From contig JAAYPT010000013.1 of NCBI GenBank assembly GCA_012519695.1, positions 1-64,000 on the forward strand: 64,000 nucleotides of DNA. The letters are read 5' to 3'. A program made the position numbers and the translations under genes. Shown here in pieces: positions 34,388 through 41,276 of this stretch. The notes under the pieces were generated by a model. That model searched no databases. It had not been told where the DNA came from and saw only the letters and a list, made by a program, of their open reading frames with translations. Positions within the stretch are counted from its first letter, which is position 1. Each line of letters starts with the position of its first letter. Origin of the DNA: Clostridiales bacterium. Its GTDB lineage: Bacteria; Bacillota; Clostridia; Lachnospirales; Lachnospiraceae.

Positions 34388-35386
34388 ATGAACAAAACAG
34401 AAAACTTAATACTTGAGGCACCGCAGACAGAACGGAAATATAAGGATAAATTATTTCGTTTGGTATTTCGGGAGAAAAAGGAATTGCTTAGTCTGTATAA
34501 TGCAGTAAATGGAACAGACTATAACAATCCGCAGGATCTAGAGGTAAACACACTGGAAAATGCCATTTATATGAATATGAAAAATGACATTTCCTTTGTA
34601 TTTGATGTGGAGTTGAATCTGTATGAGCATCAGTCTACTTATAATCCCAATATGCCGTTGCGAGATTTACTTTATATTGCCAGGCTTTTAGAGCGGATAA
34701 CAACAGACCGTTCCTTATATGGCATATCAATGGTTCAGATACCAACCCCAAGGTTTGTGGTATTTTATAATGGAACGGAGGAACAACCGGAGCGACAGAT
34801 TTTAAAGCTTTCGGATGCGTTTGAAAAGAAAATATCTGAACCGGAGTTAGAGCTAAAAGTATTAATGTTAAATATCAATTTAGGGAAAAATAAAGAATTA
34901 TTGGAAAAGTGTGAAACATTACGAGAATATATGATTTATGTAACAAAGGTGCGGGAATATGCAGCTACAATGAGTATTGATGTGGCTGTAGAACGGGCAG
35001 TCAATGAGTGTATCAAACAGGGAATTTTGCAGGAGTTCCTGCTCAAGTATAAAGCGGAGGCGATTCAAATGAGTATTTTCGAATATGATGAAGAACGGGA
35101 AATGCAGTTAATAAAAGAATCTATGCGGCAGGTGTATTCAAAAGAAGGTCGAGAGGAAGGACGTAAACAGGGGTTAGAAGAAGGTCGAAAAGAAGGTCGA
35201 AAGGAAGGTCGAAAGGAAGGTCGAAAAGAAGGTCGTGTAGAGGGAATTCAGATTTTTATTTTAGACAATCTGGAAGAGAAAATTCCACCAAAACGTATTT
35301 TGGAAAAACTTCAAAAACGATTTCATTTAAATCAGGAACAGGCAGAAATGTATTTTGAAAAATATTCGAAAGAGTCAAACATGTAA
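34388..35386 (+). CDS. Rpn-family PD-(D/E)XK nuclease/transposase-like protein
   Basis: This 332-residue protein matches the Rpn (recombination-promoting nuclease, PF12784-like) family that is abundant in Lachnospiraceae. It shows KYKDKLFRLVF, SLYNAVNGTDY, the nuclease-core FDVELNLYEHQSTYNPNMPLRDLLYIARLLE and VVFYNGT. The C-terminal part carries a Lys-Glu-Gly-Arg repeat (about residues 253-284) encoded by 12-base tandem units. Rpn proteins are DNA endonucleases linked to recombination or phage defence, usually scattered singly through genomes, as here. Confidence 0.9.
   Translation: MNKTENLILEAPQTERKYKDKLFRLVFREKKELLSLYNAVNGTDYNNPQDLEVNTLENAIYMNMKNDISFVFDVELNLYEHQSTYNPNMPLRDLLYIARLLERITTDRSLYGISMVQIPTPRFVVFYNGTEEQPERQILKLSDAFEKKISEPELELKVLMLNINLGKNKELLEKCETLREYMIYVTKVREYAATMSIDVAVERAVNECIKQGILQEFLLKYKAEAIQMSIFEYDEEREMQLIKESMRQVYSKEGREEGRKQGLEEGRKEGRKEGRKEGRKEGRVEGIQIFILDNLEEKIPPKRILEKLQKRFHLNQEQAEMYFEKYSKESNM
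35180..35239 (+). repeat. 12-bp tandem repeat inside the Rpn gene
   Basis: Five copies of a 12-base unit (GAAGGTCGAAAR, last copy diverged) encode the EGRK run of the Rpn protein. In-frame copy number can vary by slippage without breaking the gene. Confidence 0.9.
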
Positions 35387-35411
35387 CTTAGAATAACCGG
35401 AATGAGAATTG

Positions 35412-35440
35412 TTGACAAATCAGTAAAAATATACTAACAT
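35412..35440 (+). promoter_or_regulatory. Promoter of the TetR gene
   Basis: TTGACA (35412-35417), 17 bases, TAACAT (35435-35440). The operator palindrome at 35438-35453 overlaps the -10 box. The expected transcript start is only a few bases before the ATG, so the mRNA has almost no leader. Confidence 0.7.
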
Positions 35441-35453
35441 AACAGGTGTTATG
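35438..35453. promoter_or_regulatory. TetR operator, 16-bp perfect palindrome
   Basis: CATAACA-GG-TGTTATG overlaps the -10 box and the start codon of the TetR gene. The same core, TAACA-N2-TGTTA, occurs at 36083-36094 before the methyltransferase gene, supporting its role as the TetR site. Confidence 0.75.
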
Positions 35454-36047
35454 ATGAAAAACAAAGAAAAGACAGTAGAAAAGATAAAGCAGGCGGCAGT
35501 GGAGGAGTTTTTGGAAAAGGGATATACCAAAGCAAGCCTTAGAACCATCTGCAAAGCAGCCGGAGTTACCACCGGGGCAATGTATTTTTCTTTTGAAAGC
35601 AAGGAAGCTTTATTTCGAGCCATTCTTGAACCTCTTATTGTGCAATACGAGGAACTGTTAGAAAAATACATGAAAATAGAGCTGAAAGATCCTGAGAAGG
35701 GTGCCAGGTTGGATGTGCTTATGATGCAGTTCATATTAGAACATAAAAAGGAAACCATTATTATTATGGAAAAGGCACAGGGAAGTTGTTACGAGAGTTA
35801 TCGAAGAAATGTAGAAAGAATGATGGAACGGTCTTTTCAGGTATATTATAAGAGTAGATTGGAAACGCCACCAAATGAAGATTTAATAAAAATACTGGCA
35901 AAAATCAGGCTGGATAGTTGCCTGGAGATTATTAAAGGAAATTATGACATGGAATATAGTTTGTATTTAGCGGAGAAAATTGGTATTTATGCCAATGGTG
36001 GAACCGAAAAATTATTACAGAATTTAAAAGAGTTTCATAGCAATTAG
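35451..36047 (+). CDS. TetR/AcrR-family transcriptional regulator
   Basis: This 198-residue regulator has a TetR helix-turn-helix near the N-terminus (YTKASLRTICKAAGVTTGAMYFSFESKEALF) and a variable all-helical ligand domain. Two ATGs (35451, 35454) start the gene; AGGTG may serve the second. A palindrome covers the promoter and start, so the protein probably represses itself. A terminator overlaps its stop codon, and a second copy of the operator core lies before the following methyltransferase gene, its likely second target. Confidence 0.9.
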   Translation: MMKNKEKTVEKIKQAAVEEFLEKGYTKASLRTICKAAGVTTGAMYFSFESKEALFRAILEPLIVQYEELLEKYMKIELKDPEKGARLDVLMMQFILEHKKETIIIMEKAQGSCYESYRRNVERMMERSFQVYYKSRLETPPNEDLIKILAKIRLDSCLEIIKGNYDMEYSLYLAEKIGIYANGGTEKLLQNLKEFHSN

Positions 36048-36064
36048 CTATGGAGCTCTTTTTT
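36026..36064 (+). terminator. Terminator overlapping the TetR stop codon
   Basis: AAAAGAG/CTCTTTT outer arms and CATAGC/GCTATG inner arms around AATTA, ending in six Ts. The stop codon of the TetR gene lies in the loop. Confidence 0.85.
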
Positions 36065-36082
36065 ATATAACATAACAAAAAG

Positions 36083-36094
36083 TAACAACTGTTA
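36083..36094. promoter_or_regulatory. Second TetR operator core before the methyltransferase gene
   Basis: TAACA-AC-TGTTA has the same symmetric core as the site on the TetR gene, and a half site CATAACA lies at 36071-36077. It sits 24 bases before the methyltransferase start codon, where a repressor would block transcription. Confidence 0.65.
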
Positions 36095-36117
36095 TGATGA
36101 AAAGGAAGGAGAACATC

Positions 36118-36921
36118 ATGGAGGAAAAAGAAAAACTTACAGTAAAGGGAGTGCCGGAAACAATGCTTCAGACACTGTATGCAAGGGCGAAGGAATCTCA
36201 GAAAAAAGAACATTATATTTATGATCCTAAGGCGGTTGAGATTGTATCTCAGTTAGAATATGATTTTTCTAAGGCAGATAAAGATGGAACAATGAGCTCT
36301 GGAGTTATTGCAAGAACAATCGTGTTGGATAAAATGGTTGGAGAATTTCTGAATAAATTCCCAGATGCAATTGTAGTAAATATTGCATGTGGTATGGATA
36401 CAAGATGTTATCGAATGCAGGGAAAATTTTCACGGTGGTACAATATTGATTTACCAGAGACAATTAATATTCGAAAACGATTTTTAGAGGAAAACGGTCC
36501 GGTTTATCAGATAGCAAAGTCCGCCATGGATGCCTCCTATACAAGTGAAATTGAATATAAGGGAGAGCCGGTATTAGTTATAATTGAAGGCCTTACCATG
36601 TATCTAAGTGAAACAGAGGTAAAACAGATATTTGACATTATCAATAAAAAATTTCATAAAGCAACCGTGTTTGTAGAGACGATGTCTCCGTTTGTGGTAT
36701 GTCATGTTACAGAAAAATCCATTGAAGGAAGTCAGGCAAAGTTTACCTGGGGAGTAAAAAATGGAAGTGAGTTTCAAAAACTTATACCACAGTTTGCTAA
36801 TAAAAAAGATGTCAGTCTGGTAGAAGGAATGAAGGTATTTATTCCAGTCTATAAAGCGATAGGAAAGATTCCATTTATTCGAAATATATCAAATAAAATT
36901 CTTGTAATGGGAAAAATATGA
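36118..36921 (+). CDS. Class I SAM methyltransferase of the leucine carboxyl methyltransferase-like family (PF04072 type)
   Basis: This 267-residue protein matches the LCM/PPM-type O-methyltransferases: a VPETMLQTLYARAKES start, the IVVNIACGMDTRCYRM SAM-binding loop with a downstream acidic strand (YNIDLPE), and the VLVIIEGLTMYLSE segment. In bacteria these often modify small metabolites or polyketides; the substrate is unknown. The ATG at 36118 follows AAGGAAGGAG and is preferred over one at 36094 that lies inside the operator. Regulation by the upstream TetR protein is likely. It may serve detoxification. Confidence 0.88.
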   Translation: MEEKEKLTVKGVPETMLQTLYARAKESQKKEHYIYDPKAVEIVSQLEYDFSKADKDGTMSSGVIARTIVLDKMVGEFLNKFPDAIVVNIACGMDTRCYRMQGKFSRWYNIDLPETINIRKRFLEENGPVYQIAKSAMDASYTSEIEYKGEPVLVIIEGLTMYLSETEVKQIFDIINKKFHKATVFVETMSPFVVCHVTEKSIEGSQAKFTWGVKNGSEFQKLIPQFANKKDVSLVEGMKVFIPVYKAIGKIPFIRNISNKILVMGKI

Positions 36922-36971
36922 AACGTTAAAGAAGAGAAAAAACTAATAGTTATAAATTACGCAAGATTTCG

Positions 36972-36999
36972 TTGACAGAACGTTATAAAAGGGTAAAAT
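36972..36999 (+). promoter_or_regulatory. Promoter of the small membrane protein gene
   Basis: TTGACA (36972-36977), 16 bases, TAAAAT (36994-36999), about 57 bases before the start codon at 37056. Confidence 0.8.
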
Positions 37000-37055
37000 A
37001 GAAGTCATAAAGGGAGAGCACAAAACAACCGTACAGGTAGAAAGGTGGAGTGAGT

Positions 37056-37199
37056 ATGGAACTTTTAGTGAGTGGCGTATTGCTAAGTGTGATTGCGGTA
37101 GTATATGCGATTTTCTGGCGCAAGGTTGGCAGTAACATTGGAAGCGGATACGGTAAGAATTACATGAAAGAAAAATGGGGAATTGAGGAAGACAAGTAA
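37056..37199 (+). CDS. Small single-span membrane protein (47 residues)
   Basis: An ATG behind GGTGGAG opens a 47-residue frame: an N-terminal hydrophobic helix (about residues 3-21, ending in WRKVG) and a charged C-terminal tail rich in Gly, Lys and Glu. The topology should be N-out, tail in the cytoplasm. It has its own promoter 57 bases upstream and a strong terminator 13 bases downstream, so it is an independent transcription unit. That supports it being a real gene. I do not recognise the family. Confidence 0.75.
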   Translation: MELLVSGVLLSVIAVVYAIFWRKVGSNIGSGYGKNYMKEKWGIEEDK

Positions 37200-37211
37200 G
37201 AAATAGAAGTG

Positions 37212-37254
37212 CAGCCCAAAGCCAAGAAAAAAATGGCTTTGGGCTGTATTTTGT
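37212..37254. terminator. Bidirectional terminator between the small gene and cbiK
   Basis: A perfect 12-bp stem (CAGCCCAAAGCC with GGCTTTGGGCTG) around an A-rich loop, followed by TATTTT. It serves the small membrane protein gene and lies just beyond the 3' end of the convergent cbiK gene. Confidence 0.92.
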
Positions 37255-37263
37255 GTGCATATA

Positions 37264-38052
37264 TTATGTTTCAGCTTCTGCATTTTTTAAATGTTCTAAA
37301 TATATTTTTCGTATGCTTTCGCATTCTCCTAATCCCTTAATATGACAGATAACTTCATATCCGGCAGCTTCAAACCGTGATTTCCAGGAGTCCTCCTTAT
37401 CACCTGCCATATCATTATTAGCATGGTCTCCGGCAACCAATAAAAACGGTGCCAAGTGGACACGTTTTGGATGAACACGACCTACCTGACGAATCAATAC
37501 ATCCAGGTCAGGATAAGCCTCTACGGTTCCCATAAAAGCATGTGTATATCCCATATCCTTTAATGTATAATCTAAAGCAGCATAAACGGAGTTTACATAA
37601 TGTGTTGTACCATGTCCCATAAATACTAATGCGTCTTCTTGCGGAATGTCTGCAAACTCCTTCATTACCGCATCTAATACCAGGTGGTTATCTTCGGTAG
37701 AGGTAAGAAGAGGAGTGCCAAAGCGAACCGTCAATTCCTCTGAAGCCATAGATAAAATAGTTTCTTTCATGGCATCGTTTTCTAATCCGTTAATTAAATG
37801 GGTAGGTTGTACAATTAAGTCTGTAATTCCGTCTGCCCAAATTTGTGTCATTGCTTCCTCAATAGTAGGAATGTGAATATGGTCACGTTTCTGTAAAATA
37901 TGAATGATTACTTTGCTGGTCCATGCCTGATAAATGGTGTAGTCAGGGAAAGCATTCATAACATCAGCCACCATTTTGTCTATTGTTTTTTCTTTGCTTT
38001 CTATATAGCTTGTACCAAAGCTTACCAAAAGGATTGCTTTTTGTTGATTCAT
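37264..38052 (-). CDS. cbiK: Sirohydrochlorin cobaltochelatase (anaerobic)
   Basis: This 262-residue chelatase inserts cobalt into sirohydrochlorin, an early step of anaerobic B12 synthesis. Metal ligands match Salmonella CbiK closely: His147 in VFMGHGTTH, Glu178 in GTVEAYP and His210 in LVAGDHANNDMAGD. The opening KAILLVSFGTSY is typical. The start at 38052 follows an AGGCAGG site; the longer frame from 38109 adds 19 residues that lie in the promoter region. No signal peptide is present, so it is cytoplasmic. It is alone here and away from other cob/cbi genes. Confidence 0.94.
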   Translation of the reverse strand: MNQQKAILLVSFGTSYIESKEKTIDKMVADVMNAFPDYTIYQAWTSKVIIHILQKRDHIHIPTIEEAMTQIWADGITDLIVQPTHLINGLENDAMKETILSMASEELTVRFGTPLLTSTEDNHLVLDAVMKEFADIPQEDALVFMGHGTTHYVNSVYAALDYTLKDMGYTHAFMGTVEAYPDLDVLIRQVGRVHPKRVHLAPFLLVAGDHANNDMAGDKEDSWKSRFEAAGYEVICHIKGLGECESIRKIYLEHLKNAEAET

Positions 38053-38085
38053 ATGATTACCTGCCTCTTTGTTGATATCAGCACA

Positions 38086-38114
38086 AGTATAGCAGAGTGA
38101 CAAAGACACGTCAA
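38086..38114 (-). promoter_or_regulatory. Promoter of cbiK
   Basis: On the minus strand, TTGACG (plus 38109-38114), 17 bases, TATACT (plus 38086-38091). It physically overlaps the divergent promoter of the patatin gene. Confidence 0.75.
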
Positions 38115-38126
38115 ATATGATATACT
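38097..38126 (+). promoter_or_regulatory. Promoter of the patatin-like gene
   Basis: GTGACA (38097-38102), 18 bases, TATACT (38121-38126). The match is moderate. It interlocks with the cbiK promoter, so the two probably compete. Confidence 0.5.
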
Positions 38127-38149
38127 CAAAAAAATGGGAGGTGGATGAA

Positions 38150-39451
38150 TTGAGAAGAGCTATCGCACTTTGCGGAGGAGGAACGAAGGGAGCCTATGAG
38201 TTGGGAGTATGGCAGGCACTCAAGGAATTAGATATTGATTATCAGATTGTAACGGGAACATCCATAGGTTCGATTATTGGGGCATTGATGACTACGAGAG
38301 ATTATGAAAAAGCCTGTGAACTTTGGGGAAATATCCGCATGGAAGATGTTATGAAGGATGGAGTTAATCTTACGACCACCATAGAAGGCATGTATAATCA
38401 AAGAGAGCAAATTCGTCCTTTTTTGAAAAAATATGTAAAAAATAAAGGAGCAGATATTTCTCCTTTTATAGAATTTATAGATGGAATGATTGATGAGGAA
38501 AAAGTGCGTCAATCAGATATTGATTTTGGATTAGTAACAGTTCAGGTAAGCAATTTAAGGTCATTAGAACTTACTAAGGAAGAAATCCCACAGGGAAAAT
38601 TGAAGGACTTTATTATGGCATCTGCTTCTATTTTTCCGGTATTTCCAATGCATAAAATCGATGGAGAAACATATTTAGATGGCTGTTATTATGACAATTT
38701 ACCGATAGATTTGGCGTTAAAAATGGGAGCAGATGAAGTCATTGCAATTGATTTACACACCAATCCAAGTCATCCTAATTATGTAAACAAACCATATGTA
38801 ACCTATATAAAACCAAGTCGTTCGCTGGGAACGATGTTGAACTTTGAACGTCAGATTATCGATGATAATATTCAGCTTGGATATTATGATGCAATGAAAG
38901 AATTTGGCTGTATGATGGGAAAACAGTATCAGTTTTACGGAGAAGATTATACAGAGTATCAGGAGATAATACAGAACTTTGTAAGTCGTGTGGCAAGAAC
39001 GGAATCCTATCTTACCGAAGGGACATTCAGTCGTTTTGTAAAGCCGGGAGACAGTAAAAAACTTTGCGGAAATATAGAAGATCATATCCGAAAAACAGAA
39101 AATGCGTATACCAGAGAAGATTATTTTACCGGAGCAGCAGAAATCTGTGGTGAAATTTTTAACATTCAACAAAATAAGGTATGGCATCTAAAAGAATTTA
39201 TTGGGGAAGTTTTGGAAAAACTAGAAGAAAAAGAAGCATATCCCGATATTGATGTATTTGATGGAAAGTCGGGAATGGAAATCACTTCCAGGATGGCAGA
39301 ATTAAAAATAAGAGAAAACAGTGATTATATTACAGGTTGTATTTATTACGGATATAAAGCAGGAAAAATAGATTTAACAGAACAATTGGGACTATTAACC
39401 TTTTTACCTTATGAATTGGCAGCGGCACTATTTTTGCTGGCAGTGGATTAG
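38150..39451 (+). CDS. Patatin-like phospholipase family protein
   Basis: This 433-residue protein has the patatin Ser-Asp dyad: the oxyanion loop CGGGTKGAYELG (8-19), nucleophile Ser38 in GTSIG, and Asp177 in YLDGCYYD. It should be a cytoplasmic or membrane-associated lipid acyl hydrolase. I place the start at TTG 38150, since GGGAGG lies 7 bases before it and the protein then begins at the conserved RRAIALCGGG; an ATG at 38117 lies in the promoter region without a ribosome site. The C-terminal 200 residues are a poorly conserved extension. Confidence 0.88.
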   Translation: MRRAIALCGGGTKGAYELGVWQALKELDIDYQIVTGTSIGSIIGALMTTRDYEKACELWGNIRMEDVMKDGVNLTTTIEGMYNQREQIRPFLKKYVKNKGADISPFIEFIDGMIDEEKVRQSDIDFGLVTVQVSNLRSLELTKEEIPQGKLKDFIMASASIFPVFPMHKIDGETYLDGCYYDNLPIDLALKMGADEVIAIDLHTNPSHPNYVNKPYVTYIKPSRSLGTMLNFERQIIDDNIQLGYYDAMKEFGCMMGKQYQFYGEDYTEYQEIIQNFVSRVARTESYLTEGTFSRFVKPGDSKKLCGNIEDHIRKTENAYTREDYFTGAAEICGEIFNIQQNKVWHLKEFIGEVLEKLEEKEAYPDIDVFDGKSGMEITSRMAELKIRENSDYITGCIYYGYKAGKIDLTEQLGLLTFLPYELAAALFLLAVD

Positions 39452-39511
39452 GAGTGACAGAAAAAGGGCATGCGCATATAGTATAGAGATAGAAAAAATG
39501 GGAGAATCGTT

Positions 39512-40054
39512 GTGGATTATAAACAGGAATCTTTATACGGAGCGTGGGACGCAAGTCACAATAAAATGCCTTTTTATATGGCATATCCAATTCAGACCGT
39601 TTATATGGAAGAATTAGAGTATGCCAGAGATATGCAGAAGCTAAAGGATATGTATCCAAAGGAGGTTCGTGAGATTCAGGAACTGGTAGAAGATGAATGT
39701 GACAAAATGGAGTATGATGGCAGTCTTATGTTTGACGAGACACCGGATCAACTGATGTTGCGTCAGATTACAGACCGAATTTATGATGCAGTCTCCGGAA
39801 AAAGCATGAATATTCGGGATTTTGAAAGTGAGCAATATGAAGAGACGATGCAGGCAGAGGAGCTTCCGCTAGAGGGAAGTATGGTAGAAGAACGAGGTCA
39901 GAAAATAAACCTGCAAAGACCGGGGAGACCACCACACAGACCAGGGATGCGTCCACCAAGAGACAGAGGATTGGAAGATTTGATACAGGTTTTGTTGTTT
40001 AATGAAATGCATCAGCGCAGATGTCGCCATAAACGTTGCCGCAGATGGTGGTAA
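39512..40054 (+). CDS. Hypothetical protein with basic Pro/Arg/His-rich tail
   Basis: This 180-residue protein starts at GTG behind GGGAG. An acidic first half (MYPKEVREIQELVEDECDKM, SLMFDETPDQ) is followed by a linker and a Pro/Arg-rich segment (about 134-150), and it ends in a cysteine-, arginine- and tryptophan-rich tail. There is no signal peptide or membrane span. I do not recognise a named family, though such proteins look restricted to related Clostridia. A spore or nucleic-acid-binding role would fit the tail but is only a guess. Confidence 0.7.
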   Translation: MDYKQESLYGAWDASHNKMPFYMAYPIQTVYMEELEYARDMQKLKDMYPKEVREIQELVEDECDKMEYDGSLMFDETPDQLMLRQITDRIYDAVSGKSMNIRDFESEQYEETMQAEELPLEGSMVEERGQKINLQRPGRPPHRPGMRPPRDRGLEDLIQVLLFNEMHQRRCRHKRCRRWW

Positions 40055-40129
40055 AATCCCCATGATTGTGATATACTTTTCAACTGATAGAAGAAACAGG
40101 AAAAACCATTAAATATAGAAAGGTTTCAA

Positions 40130-41275
40130 ATGGAAGAATTACAAGAACTTTTATATAAATATCTAAATCAGAGCCTTGTACAGATGATTATCAGTAACCC
40201 AAGGAACCGGGAGAATGCTGGAAAAATCCACCTTCGACCGGTTCTGGTGAAGGATGAACTGGTATTTCAGGCAAGCGAATATAAGGAGAAAAAGGTTTAT
40301 CATAAGAACTTAACCAAAGAAGAAGCAGTAGAACAGGTATTACAGTGGATGGAACTGTATCGCCAGTTAGAAGTTACGGCGCAGTGTGGACAGGCTACGG
40401 TTCTTATTAGCAAAAAAGGAAAAGTAACCATAAAGGAAAAAAAGGACTGTACCTGTGCAAAGCAGATAGATTTGTCTCACAATCGGAAAAAGAAGTATAT
40501 TTTAGAACCGGAGAAAAAAGTTGAATTTCTGGTGGATTTGGGTGTGCAGACCAAAGAAGGAAAAATCGTACATGCCAAGTATGATAAGTTTCGCCAAATT
40601 AATCGTTTTCTGGAATTTATCGAAGATATTTTACCGGAGTTACCCAAAGACCGTGAAGTTACGATTCTGGACTTTGGATGCGGGAAATCTTATCTGACTT
40701 TTGCAATGTATCATTATTTAAAAGAATTAAAGGGATATCCGGTACGGATTATTGGGCTGGATTTGAAGGCAGATGTGATTGCACATTGCAATGAACTGGC
40801 AGAAAAATACGGTTATGACGGACTTCGCTTTTTTGTAGGTGACATTGCACAGTATGACGGTGTAGATGCGGTAGACATGGTAGTTACTTTGCATGCCTGT
40901 GATACAGCTACGGATTATGCCTTGGACAAGGCTGTGAAATGGGGAGCAAAGGTGATTTTATCCGTACCTTGTTGCCAGCATGAGTTGAATAGACAGATGC
41001 AAAATGAGCTATTACAACCAGTGTTGAAATATGGTCTGATAAAGGAGCGAATGGCGGCATTACTTACTGATGCTCTTCGTGCAGAGATATTAGAAAGTAA
41101 AGGTTATCAGGTACAGATATTGGAATTTATTGATATGGAACATACTCCGAAGAATATATTGATTCGTGGAGTGAAAAAGGGCGGGAAAAAAGATGCAGCA
41201 GCCTATCGAAAGGTAATGGAATTTTTTGACGTGTCTCCTACACTAGAAATTTTGCAGAATGGAAAGGACGAATAG
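40130..41275 (+). CDS. SAM-dependent methyltransferase (PF13679-type)
   Basis: This 381-residue cytoplasmic protein has a C-terminal Rossmann methyltransferase domain: motif I TILDFGCGKSYLTFAMYHYL (Asp181, Gly183-185), RIIGLDLK, FFVGDIAQYD, VVTLHACDTATDYAL and SVPCCQHEL. These features match the methyltransferase-32 family, whose known eukaryotic members modify RNA or proteins. A small cysteine-containing segment (DCTCAKQ) lies near residue 107. The substrate is unknown. The next gene begins immediately after its stop codon. Confidence 0.88.
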   Translation: MEELQELLYKYLNQSLVQMIISNPRNRENAGKIHLRPVLVKDELVFQASEYKEKKVYHKNLTKEEAVEQVLQWMELYRQLEVTAQCGQATVLISKKGKVTIKEKKDCTCAKQIDLSHNRKKKYILEPEKKVEFLVDLGVQTKEGKIVHAKYDKFRQINRFLEFIEDILPELPKDREVTILDFGCGKSYLTFAMYHYLKELKGYPVRIIGLDLKADVIAHCNELAEKYGYDGLRFFVGDIAQYDGVDAVDMVVTLHACDTATDYALDKAVKWGAKVILSVPCCQHELNRQMQNELLQPVLKYGLIKERMAALLTDALRAEILESKGYQVQILEFIDMEHTPKNILIRGVKKGGKKDAAAYRKVMEFFDVSPTLEILQNGKDE

Positions 41276-41276
41276 C

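Noticed and set aside
35141-35244. Tandem repeats in the Rpn gene as a CRISPR array or mobile element
   Set aside because: The 12-base units are contiguous without spacers and stay in frame as EGRK codons; no array or insertion sequence ends were seen.
37056-37199. The small frame as an artefact of the promoter-terminator gap
   Set aside because: Rejected as artefact because promoter, ribosome site, hydrophobic helix and terminator all fit one unit; kept as a gene.
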